This document shows positions 33,922-44,044 of a stretch of DNA of 64,000 nucleotides, piece by piece (within the stretch, counting starts at the first letter, position 1; every line of letters begins with the position of its first letter). The translations under genes and the position numbers were made by a program. The notes under the pieces were generated by a model. It saw only the letters and a program-made list of their open reading frames with translations, was not told where the DNA came from and did no database searches. The DNA comes from Phaeobacter gallaeciensis (lineage in GTDB: Bacteria > Pseudomonadota > Alphaproteobacteria > Rhodobacterales > Rhodobacteraceae): positions 2,084,001-2,148,000 of the forward strand of contig NZ_CP015124.1 of the NCBI RefSeq assembly GCF_001678945.1, read 5' to 3'.

Positions 33922-34946
33922 CAGCGCCGTTTCAGCGTATCGCCATAGGCGATGGTCGGGGTGAGGGTCACGTGGCGTTCGATCTCGGCGTCGGGATCTT
34001 CCAGCTGCGCGGCAATGATCTCCGCCGCCTTGCGCCCGATTTCCTGACGGCAGGCATCCATGGTGGCCAGCTTGCGCGGCAGACCCTGCAACAGTTCAAC
34101 CCCGTTGAAACCCGCAAGACCAATCTGCCCCGGCACGTCGATACCCTGCTCCAGCAGATACAGCAGCCCACCAGCCCCGATCATGTCATTGGAGTAATAG
34201 AGGAAATCCAGATCCGGAGAGCGTTCCAGCATTTCCGCCGTCATCTCGCGCCCCTTGGCCAGCGCCGAGCCGCCAGAATAAAAGGCGCGGTCTTCGATCT
34301 CGACGCCTTCCTTGGCCAGCGCCTCGGTAAAGCCTTCGAAGCGTTTGCGGGCGCGGTGGTCCAGCGGCATCTTGGTGCCCATGAAGCCGATGTGACGATA
34401 CCCGGCTTTGAGGATCGCCTTGGCCATCTCGCTGCCCGCGCGGCGGTGCGAAATTCCGACCATCGCATCCACCGGCTTGCCATCGGTATCCATGATCTCA
34501 ACCACCGGAATGCCCGAGGCATTGAGCATGGCGCGCGCCGCCTCGGTATGTTCAAGCCCGGCAATGATCACCCCCGAGGGCCGCCAGGACAGCATCTCGT
34601 AAAGAACCTTTTCCTCTTTTTCCGGTTGATAGTCTGTTACCCCGACGACTGGCTGCAGCTCGGTGTTTTCCAGCACTTTGTTCACCCCGGTCAGCACCTC
34701 GGGAAAGACCATGTTCGACAACGAAGGAATGATCACCGCCACCAGATTGACCCGTTTCGACGCCAGCGCGCCGGCGATCTTGTTGGGCACATAGCCCAGT
34801 TCCTTGGCCGCGGTCAGGACCTTGGTACGGGTCTTTTCCGACACGTCCCCCCGGTTGCGCAGCACCCGGCTGACGGTCATTTCCGAAACACCTGTGGCTT
34901 CCGAGACATCACGAAGGGTGAGCGGGCGCTTGTTGTCGGTGGTCAC
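33921..34946 (-). CDS. LacI/GntR-type sugar-acid regulator
   Basis: A 341-residue LacI-family repressor. The helix-turn-helix TLRDVSEATGVSEMTVSRVLRN lies within residues 9-31 and the hinge-helix follows (VPNKIAGALASKRVN). The periplasmic-binding-protein-like effector domain begins NLVAVIIPSLSN, resembling gluconate regulators (GntR of E. coli). GTG start at 34946 preceded by AGAGG; an upstream extension reads through the antisense of tRNA-Arg and is not protein-coding. No sugar genes are adjacent, so the regulon lies elsewhere. Confidence 0.9.
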   Translation of the reverse strand: MTTDNKRPLTLRDVSEATGVSEMTVSRVLRNRGDVSEKTRTKVLTAAKELGYVPNKIAGALASKRVNLVAVIIPSLSNMVFPEVLTGVNKVLENTELQPVVGVTDYQPEKEEKVLYEMLSWRPSGVIIAGLEHTEAARAMLNASGIPVVEIMDTDGKPVDAMVGISHRRAGSEMAKAILKAGYRHIGFMGTKMPLDHRARKRFEGFTEALAKEGVEIEDRAFYSGGSALAKGREMTAEMLERSPDLDFLYYSNDMIGAGGLLYLLEQGIDVPGQIGLAGFNGVELLQGLPRKLATMDACRQEIGRKAAEIIAAQLEDPDAEIERHVTLTPTIAYGDTLKRR

Positions 34947-35104
34947 GGGCGTGGACCTCTTTGATTGTTTCCTGAGCGATGTTAGCGCAGACGGCGATGA
35001 CAACACAATGGCAACCACGCCGACCTGCCGGATCTGAAAAATACGACCACGCAGCCACATAGCATTGTGATGGCAGATGTGATTTGCTATCGCCTGAAAC
35101 GCGC

Positions 35105-35181
35105 GGCCCCGTGGCTCAACTGGATAGAGCAGCCCCCTCCTAAGGGGCAGGTTGCAGGTTCGAATCCTGCCGGGGTCGCCA
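35105..35181 (+). tRNA. tRNA-Arg (anticodon CCT)
   Basis: A 77-base tRNA. Acceptor arms GGCCCCG and CGGGGTC pair (one G-T), the anticodon stem CCCCT/AGGGG encloses CTCCTAA with anticodon CCT, and the T arm is GCAGG/CCTGC with loop TTCGAAT. CCA is encoded. Confidence 0.96.
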
Positions 35182-35347
35182 GTGATCAACTATTGGAAGA
35201 TCATGTTTGGGGTCCGGGTCACAGAACTGGAAAAGCGCCGTATTCGGTTGCCCATGTTCTGCCGTTTCGCGTTGGCAACTTGTCAGACCAGGCACCGCCA
35301 CCGACCAGTGTCAGCGGCGGACAGGTCGTGCCCCGCGCACCCGGTTT

Positions 35348-36835
35348 TCAGGCGGCGTTGGCTTCGGTGCCGTCTACTGAATTGGCTAGGTAGGCTTCGA
35401 ACTCCTGGTCCATCCGGCCCTCGGCTCCGCCCACCGCATGAAGCCCAAGCGTGCTGAACCCATCCATGCTGGTCTTCAGTCGACCCGAATCCTCGGCAAG
35501 CTTCGAGGTGGTTTCATAAACCGCGCCCGCCCGGGTGGCGTTATCCAGCGTGGTCTGACCCAGATCGCTCATGCTGCTGTCGATTTCCTGCAGGCTGAGC
35601 GATTGACGAGAGATTACGCCGGAGATTTCCGACATCAGCTGCGAGACGTCGATCACGCCTTGACGAATGCCGGACAGGCTTTGCCCCGTGGCGCGAACCA
35701 GATCGCTGCCATCGTTGACGTGGATCGAGCTTTCGGCAATCAGGGCCTTGATCTCGTTCGCGGAATCCGACGCCCGCGCCGCAAGCGAGCGCACCTCGGA
35801 GGCGACCACGGCAAATCCGCGCCCGGCCTCTCCGGCCCGGGCCGCCTCGACCCCGGCGTTCAGCGCCAGAAGGTTGGTCTGAAAACTGATATCCTCGATC
35901 ACATCTACGATTTTGGCGATTTTCGACGAGGACGTTTCGATACGTTCCATCGCTTCGATGGCCCTCTCCACCACAAGACCGCCTTCTTCGGCATCCTTAC
36001 GGTTCAAGTCCGAGTGTCGACTGGCCTTCTCGACCATATGGGTGGCCTCGGTGGTGCCAGCGGAGACATGGCTGACGGCGGCGACGGCCTCTTCCAGGGT
36101 GGCCGCCTGCTGTTCAGCGCGCTCTGCCATTTCCCGTGTTAGCTCCGAGGTTGAGCTGATTTTGTCGGCAACCGAATTGGCGCGTGTTGTGGCATCGGAA
36201 ATGATCCCAGACCAGCGGCCAAGCAGATTGTTGTAAGATTCTCGGATCCCGTCGAACCGCGCCGGAATCCCGTCTTCTTGTCGGATCGGCCTGGTCAGGT
36301 TGCCCTTCTCCAGCTCGAAAATACCGGTGGTCAGCACGTCCAGTGCCTTGCTGTGTTCGGCATGCTGCGCCTCGAAATACGAGGCGATCACCCGCTCGCA
36401 ATCGGCCATCATCAACCGGTTCACCAGTTGTACCTGTTTTGACAGCACCGCCCGGCTGGTCATCCGCTTGCGCACCAGGATATCCATCATATCGGCCCCA
36501 GCCGAGGAATAACCGCCGAGATACTGAATGAAAGGCAGGCGCAACTCGTAGTGGACCCTGCCGACCCGAGCAGCGGAATCAAAATACTCCTGGTCGAACC
36601 GCCCCGAGAACAGCCGCTGCCAATGCGCCTTCTGGGCCGCTTTAGCGTGGGCAACCACCTTGTCATCGGCAAAGAAACGGCGGGTTTCCTCGCGTTCCAG
36701 CACGCGATCATAAAACCGCTCCAGCACCCGGCCGAGGTGTGGCACGAGCAGTTTTTCGGTCTGGGCGATCAGATCCTTGCTATCGGTATCAAGAGAAAAC
36801 CACTGGAAAAAACTCTGATGATCTGTGGATGACAT
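35348..36835 (-). CDS. Globin-coupled methyl-accepting chemotaxis protein
   Basis: A 495-residue soluble chemoreceptor. Residues 1-165 form a protoglobin-like sensor domain: the segment GRVHYELRL with proximal His 95 and the preceding [14 protein letters not shown] are typical of HemAT-type globin sensors. A coiled-coil linker follows, then the MCP signalling domain with hairpin tip [22 protein letters not shown] and EVRSLAARA. No transmembrane segment is present. It probably binds haem and O2 and controls chemotaxis through CheA. No che genes are adjacent. A 260-base AT-rich region upstream (36836-37095) holds its promoter. Confidence 0.92.
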   Translation of the reverse strand: MSSTDHQSFFQWFSLDTDSKDLIAQTEKLLVPHLGRVLERFYDRVLEREETRRFFADDKVVAHAKAAQKAHWQRLFSGRFDQEYFDSAARVGRVHYELRLPFIQYLGGYSSAGADMMDILVRKRMTSRAVLSKQVQLVNRLMMADCERVIASYFEAQHAEHSKALDVLTTGIFELEKGNLTRPIRQEDGIPARFDGIRESYNNLLGRWSGIISDATTRANSVADKISSTSELTREMAERAEQQAATLEEAVAAVSHVSAGTTEATHMVEKASRHSDLNRKDAEEGGLVVERAIEAMERIETSSSKIAKIVDVIEDISFQTNLLALNAGVEAARAGEAGRGFAVVASEVRSLAARASDSANEIKALIAESSIHVNDGSDLVRATGQSLSGIRQGVIDVSQLMSEISGVISRQSLSLQEIDSSMSDLGQTTLDNATRAGAVYETTSKLAEDSGRLKTSMDGFSTLGLHAVGGAEGRMDQEFEAYLANSVDGTEANAA

Positions 36836-37095
36836 GTGACGCCCGTACCCTTGTTAAACTTGTGATCTTTCTGCCTTGCAGCATTTGATGACTAGTTAAA
36901 GACGTGCGTGAAAGTTACAAGAATACCGACCTAAACCTTTGCGGTGAAATGATTTTAATTCACCATAAATTCGATTATTGAAATCTAAAAAAGAGAGCAG
37001 CATACCGCGTGCACCCCGCCTTACGCCAAGGGTCCGCATTAAACGGTTCGAAAATGCCCTGAAACGCTCTTCTCTGCTGGCGTAGCCTGACCGAG

Positions 37096-38493
37096 TCAGC
37101 CACAGGTCGCGGTTACGCTCCAGACGCGCATGGACTGATCCAGACCGCGGATATCCTGTCCGTCGTGACAGGTGAAATCATTCAAAAGCTCCGGCGCCTG
37201 CCCCTCGGCCATGACCTGCCCGCGCAAATCATCACTCATCACGATCTGCGCCTGCAGTCTGCGGGTCATTTCTTCGAGCCGTGCCGCCACGTTGACCGCA
37301 GTCCCGATCACCGCATACTCCAGCCGGTTTGCACCGATATCCCCCAACACGGTCTCGCCATAGTGAATGCCGATACCGGCGCAGATTTCCGGCTCTCCCC
37401 GGCGGCGCCGGTCGCGATTCCAATCCGCCAGCGCCTCTTGCATCGCAATGGCGCAGGCCAGCGTATCGGTGGCATCCTGCGGTCCAGCCATCGGGGTACC
37501 AAAGGTCGCCATCAGCCCATCACCCAGATATTTATCGAGCGTCCCCCGATGACGGAAAACCTCGCGCTCCATCCGGGCATGAAAGGCCCGCAGCAACTCG
37601 ATCACCCGGTGGGGATCCTGCCCCGCGCTCATCCGGGTAAAGCCGACGATGTCGATGAACAACACGCCCACATCCTGGCTGCGCACCTGCTTCAACGGAT
37701 CGTCGTTCTGCGACAGCTGGTCCACCACATTGGGCGAGAAATAACGCGACAGGTTGGCCCGTTCGCGTTCAAGCCCCGCGTTGTCCATCAGCAACCGGCT
37801 GAACCGGCGCGCGGAAATCCCCAGCGTCACCGCCACCAGAAGAAAGACAAAGATCTCCTGAATGCGCAGGGGAATGTTGAAACTGTTCGGATCCATGATC
37901 GACGCCAATTCGGTGCCGGGACCAAAAGCGGCCTGCGTGGCGGCGGTCAGTTCTGGAAATGGGTCCGCAAACCACCACGCCAGGCCCAGTCCAGCGGCCC
38001 ACATCGCAGAGGTCCAGACCCCGATCGCGATCACCGTGCGCCAGGAAAACGCCAGTGTCCCGCCCGCCAGGATCACAAAGAAATAGAGGAAGTTGTCGAT
38101 CCTGTACTGCATCGCCAGCGGCAGATCACTGGGGCTGAAGGGATTCGGCGCCACCATGCCCACCGTCATGATCAAGAGGTCCATGAAGATCAGCAACAGC
38201 TCGACCCGGGAACGCCCCACCTGTCCATAGCGCTGAATCAGCCAGCCGTTGAGGCACAGCAGCAGCAGAATGCCATGGTAATAAAGCACATCCCAGGTCG
38301 GGCTGACGGCAACCAGAAAGACCGAGATGACAGCCATCGCAATCCAGCGCGCCCGCACCGCGAGTTCCAGACCCTCGCGCTTGTGCGCCTCCAGCGCCGC
38401 CGCTGCGTATTGGCTGTCCCCCACGGGATCCGCCGCATTGACCGTCTCAGCGGCGCGCATCTGCTGCGCCGCACCCAGAGCCGTATCCGCCAT
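37096..38493 (-). CDS. Membrane-bound class III adenylate/guanylate cyclase
   Basis: A 465-residue protein with about six membrane helices (residues about 50-235) and a C-terminal class III cyclase domain (about 275-465). The catalytic segments are FIDIVGFTRMS with the metal-binding aspartates, DKYLGDGLMATFG, and the transition-state Asn/Arg in VIGTAVNVAARLE. Substrate (ATP or GTP) is not decided by what I can see. The membrane part resembles MASE-like sensor modules but is not assigned. Start at 38493, preceded by GAAGGAA. It is read in the same direction as ccrM, but a strong terminator separates them. Confidence 0.9.
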   Translation of the reverse strand: MADTALGAAQQMRAAETVNAADPVGDSQYAAAALEAHKREGLELAVRARWIAMAVISVFLVAVSPTWDVLYYHGILLLLCLNGWLIQRYGQVGRSRVELLLIFMDLLIMTVGMVAPNPFSPSDLPLAMQYRIDNFLYFFVILAGGTLAFSWRTVIAIGVWTSAMWAAGLGLAWWFADPFPELTAATQAAFGPGTELASIMDPNSFNIPLRIQEIFVFLLVAVTLGISARRFSRLLMDNAGLERERANLSRYFSPNVVDQLSQNDDPLKQVRSQDVGVLFIDIVGFTRMSAGQDPHRVIELLRAFHARMEREVFRHRGTLDKYLGDGLMATFGTPMAGPQDATDTLACAIAMQEALADWNRDRRRRGEPEICAGIGIHYGETVLGDIGANRLEYAVIGTAVNVAARLEEMTRRLQAQIVMSDDLRGQVMAEGQAPELLNDFTCHDGQDIRGLDQSMRVWSVTATCG

Positions 38494-38570
38494 CGTCCGT
38501 TCCTTCGTTCCCGATCCGACCATAGGCATCACCCCGGCGGGACGCACCCCCTATCCCGCAGGTAGAACCA

Positions 38571-38597
38571 AAAAAGCCCCGCCAACAGGGCGGGGCA
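38571..38597 (-). terminator. Rho-independent terminator of ccrM
   Basis: On the minus strand GCCCCGCC pairs with GGCGGGGC, followed by TTTTTT. It lies about 75 bases after the ccrM stop. A second imperfect hairpin (38605-38642, GTGCC/GGCAC outer stem) stands between it and the stop. Confidence 0.9.
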
Positions 38598-38672
38598 AGG
38601 TGAGGTGCCCGCGCCCCTGACCAAAGGTCGGGGCACAGGCACCAGCGGTGTTGTTTGGTTTTCTCGGTTAGA

Positions 38673-39812
<1,140 letters not shown>

Positions 39813-39834
39813 TCATTTTGGTTATCCACAGGAT

Positions 39835-39850
39835 GAGTCATCCGGGATTC
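39835..39850. promoter_or_regulatory. Pair of GANTC methylation sites in the ccrM leader/promoter
   Basis: GAGTC (39835-39839) and GATTC (39846-39850) lie 59-74 bases upstream of the ccrM start, between rnhB and ccrM. In Caulobacter, two GANTC sites near the ccrM promoter make transcription sensitive to methylation state; the same arrangement here is an inference from position. Confidence 0.6.
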
Positions 39851-39886
39851 GAGGTCAATTTGTTTTTTAGAACAGCAGTCTACGGT

Positions 39887-40504
39887 TCACTCTTGATACA
39901 ATATCTTGTGGACCGGCTTGAAGGATCTCCGATGATGTGGGGTGACGCCCAATTCCTCAAGCGCCGTGCGGTGCTGTTTCGACGGGTAGCCTGCGTTTTT
40001 CTCCCATCCATATCCTGGAAACTGTTGCGCTAAATCCACCATGATCCGATCCCGGGCCTCTTTGGCCACGATCGAGGCCGCCGCGATCGACAGTGATTTG
40101 CCGTCTCCCTTGACCACCGCTTCGGCCGGAATCTGCAGCCCGTTGGGGATCATGTTCCCGTCGATCAGCAGGTAATCCGGCTGCGGGTTCAGAGCTGCCA
40201 CGGCGCGTTCCATCGCCAGATGCGAGGCGCGGAGAATATTAAGGGAATCAATCTCTTCAACGGTAGCATGGGCAATCGCAACCACCCCATTGTCAAAGAT
40301 CGCCTGCTCCACCGCCTGGCGTTTTTTCGGGCTCAGTTTCTTGGAATCATTCAGCCCCTCGGGAATGCATTCAGGGGTCAGTATGACGGCTGCTGCCGTG
40401 ACCGGTCCGGCCAATGGCCCCCGGCCCACCTCATCCACTCCGGCGATGATCAGGGACCCGCGGGCGCGGGCGGCGTCTTCAAGGCTGTAATCTGGCTGGT
40501 CCAT
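39887..40504 (-). CDS. rnhB: Ribonuclease HII
   Basis: A 205-residue RNase HII, which cuts at ribonucleotides in DNA and RNA-DNA hybrids. The active-site motifs are GVDEVGRGPLAGPV (Asp-Glu), LNDSKKLSPKKR, LLIDGN and the late Asp in AKEARDRIMVDLA. Start at 40504 gives a normal N-terminus; an in-frame upstream ATG at 40558 would add 18 residues and cannot be excluded. It lies directly upstream of ccrM in the same direction, a frequent arrangement in alphaproteobacteria. Confidence 0.95.
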   Translation of the reverse strand: MDQPDYSLEDAARARGSLIIAGVDEVGRGPLAGPVTAAAVILTPECIPEGLNDSKKLSPKKRQAVEQAIFDNGVVAIAHATVEEIDSLNILRASHLAMERAVAALNPQPDYLLIDGNMIPNGLQIPAEAVVKGDGKSLSIAAASIVAKEARDRIMVDLAQQFPGYGWEKNAGYPSKQHRTALEELGVTPHHRRSFKPVHKILYQE

Positions 40505-40627
40505 GGATCCGAGAGACCCAAACCAGCGCAGTTTTGCAATCCCGTCACGCCCGGCCAAAGGAAAAAGAGGGGCAATGCCCCTCTGAAATCGCCTCTTACT
40601 GTTGCGGAAATACCACCGCCCTGCCCG

Positions 40628-41161
40628 TCACCGGCGCACCAACCGGTAACCTCGGTTCTGCAGGCAGGTCGGCTTGTAACCGCTGCGATGCTTGTGCCCG
40701 TTCCAGAAGGTTACCCGGCAGGCCTGCGGCAGCGCCGATTCGTACCGGTATTGGCGCTTCAGGCAGTTCTCCCCGACCAAGGTGTGGCTGCGGCTGTAGC
40801 GCGGGAAATAGCGCACGCATTGCGCCGGAAGGTTATAACGCGCCACCCGGGGCGGCAGCGGGCGCGACCCGTGATGCGGACGACCGTGGTGGGGGTGTGC
40901 GCCGTGCTGAGGATACCCATGGCCATGCGGCGGCGTGGTCACCGGTGTAGTGTAACGGTCCTGGTGCCGCGCATCATTGATCGCCGCGCCCAGAATGCCA
41001 AGCAGAGCCACTCCTGCCAGCACCTTTGCCACGTCTTCGTCGGCACGGGCAGGCGCGGCGGAGATACCGGTAATGGCCAGCGACAGCGACAGAATCAACG
41101 CAATGAACTTGCGGTGGGATTTGCCCTGGGGGCAGCGGCGGGTGGAAGCGGAGTAGGTCAT
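40628..41161 (-). CDS. Hypothetical secreted His-rich protein
   Basis: A 177-residue protein with a basic start, a hydrophobic signal segment (ALILSLSLAITG) and probable cleavage after ARA near residue 44. After a short helical region (VAKVLAGVALLGILGAA) comes a His/Pro/Gly-rich stretch (about residues 80-105) that could bind metal, then a cysteine-containing C-terminal region (QCVRYF, ENCLKRQY, ACRVTF, TCLQNRGY) with four cysteines likely forming two disulfides. Start at 41161, preceded by AAAGG. Function unknown; similar proteins are common in the Roseobacter group. Confidence 0.65.
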   Translation of the reverse strand: MTYSASTRRCPQGKSHRKFIALILSLSLAITGISAAPARADEDVAKVLAGVALLGILGAAINDARHQDRYTTPVTTPPHGHGYPQHGAHPHHGRPHHGSRPLPPRVARYNLPAQCVRYFPRYSRSHTLVGENCLKRQYRYESALPQACRVTFWNGHKHRSGYKPTCLQNRGYRLVRR

Positions 41162-41349
41162 ATCAAAGCCTTTCATCAGGGGCGCAGGGCGGCATGTCGT
41201 TGAATGTTTCATCGTGGCCAGAAGCCGGTGATCCAACCCTGGCTTTGCTGCCGCCGGACAGGCAATAACGCCCCCCTGATATCGGATATCAGCCCCGCCA
41301 AGACGCTGTTGTTATTGAATATCGGCGCGTTCGGGCGCAGGGTTGCGTC

Positions 41350-41643
41350 ATGAAACACATGCTCCTGATCCCCCTCCTGGCTCTTGCCCTGACTGCGGGC
41401 GTACCGCAGGCGCAGGCCGCCGATTGCTATGCCGATTACAAGGCCAAGCAGGACAACCCGCTGAAACTGCATTATGGCGTCATCCAGCTGTCCGGCCCCT
41501 GCAAGAAGGGCCCGGCCCGCAAGGAAATCACGGCCCGTCTGGCGCCTGCCGGATGGACCCTCTTGAACGTGCTGTCGGTCTTTGGACCCGAAGGCCTGCA
41601 ACAAAGGAAGGCCAATGCGGGCTCCTATTACCTCCGTTTCTGA
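41350..41643 (+). CDS. Small secreted hypothetical protein
   Basis: A 97-residue protein with a signal peptide (MLLIPLLALALTAG, cleavage after AQA-A). The mature part of about 73 residues has two cysteines (DCYADYKAKQ and GPCKKGPA) and a conserved-looking tail SYYLRF. I recognise no family. Its end overlaps the start of the next gene by about 29 bases, which suggests co-translation with the membrane winged-helix protein. Confidence 0.7.
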   Translation: MKHMLLIPLLALALTAGVPQAQAADCYADYKAKQDNPLKLHYGVIQLSGPCKKGPARKEITARLAPAGWTLLNVLSVFGPEGLQQRKANAGSYYLRF

Positions 41644-42316
41644 AATGCGCGCCGCGGGCGGGCGGGTGGTCGCGTTTGGTATCGTCGCCATCGTGGCGCT
41701 GCTGGCGATTGCAGGGACCTGGCTTCTGCTGACCCTGCCCGATGCCAACGCCTTTAACGCCCGTGTCGAACGGGTCTTTGTGGAAAACGACCTGACCACC
41801 CAGGCTGAGATCAAGCTGCTGGAGATTCTCGCCCAGTCCGGCACCGCCTTTGCCGATACGCTGGCCAGCTACCGTATGGTGATCTTTGTGCTGCTGGTCT
41901 TTGCCGCTGCGATGATGCTGGCGGCGCTGGTGGTGCTGACCATGCTGCTGCTCCTGAACCGGCGCATGGCGCAGATCGAACGCGCCGGCATTCAGGTCAA
42001 CGAGCTGCTGATCAGCCGCGAGGAAAACACCGTCTACCTCAACAGCATGGGCTTCCGCCTGACCCCGGCAGCGATGGAGACCCTCGCGGCCCTAGCCGAG
42101 GCGCGGATGGATGATGATGTCCTGTCGGGCGCTGAAATCGAAGCGGTGATTTCCGGCCGTCACAGCAGCGATTGTGACGAGGCCGCCGGCGCCACCCGGA
42201 TCAAACGCCTGCGCGATACCCTTGGCAACCAGATGATCAGCGAGCTTCTGGTCAAGAACATCGCCAAACGCGGCTATGTCCTGGCCATTAGCAAGGATGT
42301 CATCCGCATGGTATAA
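41615..42316 (+). CDS. Membrane protein with C-terminal OmpR-like winged helix
   Basis: A 233-residue protein with two transmembrane helices (about residues 19-41 and 88-116), a short periplasmic part between them, and a cytosolic C-terminal domain of about 100 residues. The end of that domain (ATRIKRLRDTLGNQMISELLVKNIAKRGYVLAI) resembles the recognition helix and wing of OmpR/PhoB-type regulators, where an R-x-L-R-x-K-L pattern precedes the turn to a YxL wing. It could be a one-component membrane regulator. Start at 41615, with AAAGGAAG upstream. It is followed after about 140 bases by the DUF427-cyclase gene. Confidence 0.7.
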   Translation: MRAPITSVSEMRAAGGRVVAFGIVAIVALLAIAGTWLLLTLPDANAFNARVERVFVENDLTTQAEIKLLEILAQSGTAFADTLASYRMVIFVLLVFAAAMMLAALVVLTMLLLLNRRMAQIERAGIQVNELLISREENTVYLNSMGFRLTPAAMETLAALAEARMDDDVLSGAEIEAVISGRHSSDCDEAAGATRIKRLRDTLGNQMISELLVKNIAKRGYVLAISKDVIRMV

Positions 42317-42455
42317 TGCGCGACAGAGCACCGACATCGTGCGCAACCTGCACATCACCTGTGCGGCATCTGCCGGTTTCGCATCTGGAAACCCGGCAGA
42401 GCCCGCCCCATATAGGACCAACTCCACAGATCGGTTTTTAAAAAGGACAGCCCGG

Positions 42456-44009
42456 ATGAATGTGCACGTTAAGCCCCCCGCCCGGGGATACGGCATTCTG
42501 GTCGAACCGCTCAGCGGTCCGGTGCGGGTGTTCCGCAACGGTGTCCTTCTCGCCGAAAGCAGCGCAGCAAAGGTGATGTATGAAACCCGCCTGCCGCCCA
42601 CCGTCTATTTCCCGCGCGACGATGTGTTGGTGCCCCTCTCCGAACGGGTGGCGCTGCAAACCTTCTGCCCGTTCAAAGGCACCGCCTGTTATCACGATCT
42701 GAAGCTTGAGGACGAGCGCGTCGACAATGCGGTCTGGATCTACGAGAACACCCTGCCCGAGGCCGCCGGGATCACCGGCCATGTGGGTTTCGTGCAGGAT
42801 GATGAAACACAGCTGGATCTGGGGGAGAACACGCTCACCCCGCCCGATTCCGGCAATATCTCCGGCCCGCTGATCGACTGGCTGCTGCGCGAAGCAGCAA
42901 TGCTGAACACTCCCGAAAGCTTTACCGAGGCGCTGGCGGAAAAGCTGCGCGAACAGGGCGTGCAACTGGCCCGGCTGTCGGTGCTGGCCTGGTCCCTGCA
43001 CCCGATGATCGCGGGCAAGAACTACGTCTGGAAACGCCGCTCCCCAGAGATCATCGTCACCGCACCCAGCTATGACCTCCTCAGCAAACCGCAGTATCAG
43101 AACAGCCCCCTGCGCCATGTCTCGCAGGGGCTTGGCGGTGTGCGCCACCGGCTGCACCGCGATCTGCCCGACGATGCCTTCCCGATCCTGCAGGACCTGC
43201 GCAGCGAAGGCGCCACCGATTACGTCGCCATGCCGCTGCCGTTCTCGGACGGGCGTACCAACGTGATGACCGTGGCCAGCGATCACCCCGACGGGTTCAC
43301 CACCGCCAATCTGGGCCTGATATTTGAATGCAGCGCCGTCATCGCCCGCTATTACGAGGTCTTCATGCAGCGCGAAAACGCACAATCGCTGCTGGAAACC
43401 TATGTCGGCAAACGCTCCGGCGCGCGGGTCCTGGGCGGTGAAATCCGCCGCGGCGACGGAGATGAGATCGACGCCGCCATCATGTTCTGCGATCTGCGCA
43501 ATTCCACCAGACTCGAAGAGGACCTGGGCCGCGATGCCTATATCCAGCTGCTGAATGGCTTCTTTGAAACCGCCTCTACAATCGTGCATGACAACGGTGG
43601 CGAGGTGCTGAAATTCATCGGCGACGCTGTGCTGGCGGTCTTCCCCGCCGATCCACAGAAAAGCTACCGCGCCCGCAGCCAGGCACTGGCCTCGGCCCGC
43701 GCCATCGTCGATGCACTGCCGGAGCTGGCGCGCGACACCGGGCTGGCGGCGCTGCAATGCGCCACCGGCCTCGCCTATGGTTCGGTCACCTATGGCAACG
43801 TCGGCTCGCAGGAACGGCTCGATTTCACCGTAATCGGACGCGCCGCCAACGTCGCCGCCCGCCTGGGTGAATATGGCAAGACGCAAGGCCACCAGATCGT
43901 GGTCAGCGCCGATGTGCTGAAAGACCCCTCCAATGCCATCCCTCTGGGCGAGGTCGAACTGCACAATGTCTCCCGCCCGGTGAACAGCTACGCGATCCCC
44001 ACCTCCTGA
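42456..44009 (+). CDS. DUF427-class III cyclase fusion protein
   Basis: A 517-residue soluble protein. Residues about 10-125 match DUF427 (VFRNGVLLAESSAAKVMYETRLPPTVYFPRDDV, split here only in description; then FCPFKGTACYHDL and WIYENTLPEA). The middle (130-330) is a GAF-like region. The C-terminal part (about 340-517) is a class III cyclase with MFCDLRNSTRLEE (metal aspartates), EVLKFIGDAVLAVFP and TVIGRAANVAARL. It should make cAMP or cGMP in the cytoplasm. RBS AAAGGACAG precedes the ATG at 42456. Fusion of DUF427 to a cyclase is unusual; the signal it senses is unknown. Confidence 0.85.
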   Translation: MNVHVKPPARGYGILVEPLSGPVRVFRNGVLLAESSAAKVMYETRLPPTVYFPRDDVLVPLSERVALQTFCPFKGTACYHDLKLEDERVDNAVWIYENTLPEAAGITGHVGFVQDDETQLDLGENTLTPPDSGNISGPLIDWLLREAAMLNTPESFTEALAEKLREQGVQLARLSVLAWSLHPMIAGKNYVWKRRSPEIIVTAPSYDLLSKPQYQNSPLRHVSQGLGGVRHRLHRDLPDDAFPILQDLRSEGATDYVAMPLPFSDGRTNVMTVASDHPDGFTTANLGLIFECSAVIARYYEVFMQRENAQSLLETYVGKRSGARVLGGEIRRGDGDEIDAAIMFCDLRNSTRLEEDLGRDAYIQLLNGFFETASTIVHDNGGEVLKFIGDAVLAVFPADPQKSYRARSQALASARAIVDALPELARDTGLAALQCATGLAYGSVTYGNVGSQERLDFTVIGRAANVAARLGEYGKTQGHQIVVSADVLKDPSNAIPLGEVELHNVSRPVNSYAIPTS

Positions 44010-44044
44010 CCTGCCCTTCCGGTCCCCACTCTCTGGTGATGGGT

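Noticed and set aside
34947-35189. N-terminal extension of the LacI-type gene, starting MITGDPGRIRTCNLPL
   Set aside because: The extra segment is the antisense translation of tRNA-Arg and its flank; a GTG with AGAGG at 34946 gives the proper family start.
36836-37095. Possible small gene in the AT-rich spacer before the chemoreceptor gene
   Set aside because: No start with ribosome site and no coding pattern; best read as promoter region.
42438-43964. A 508-codon antisense frame opposite the DUF427-cyclase gene
   Set aside because: It is a shadow of a gene with conserved cyclase motifs; the antisense product shows no known pattern.
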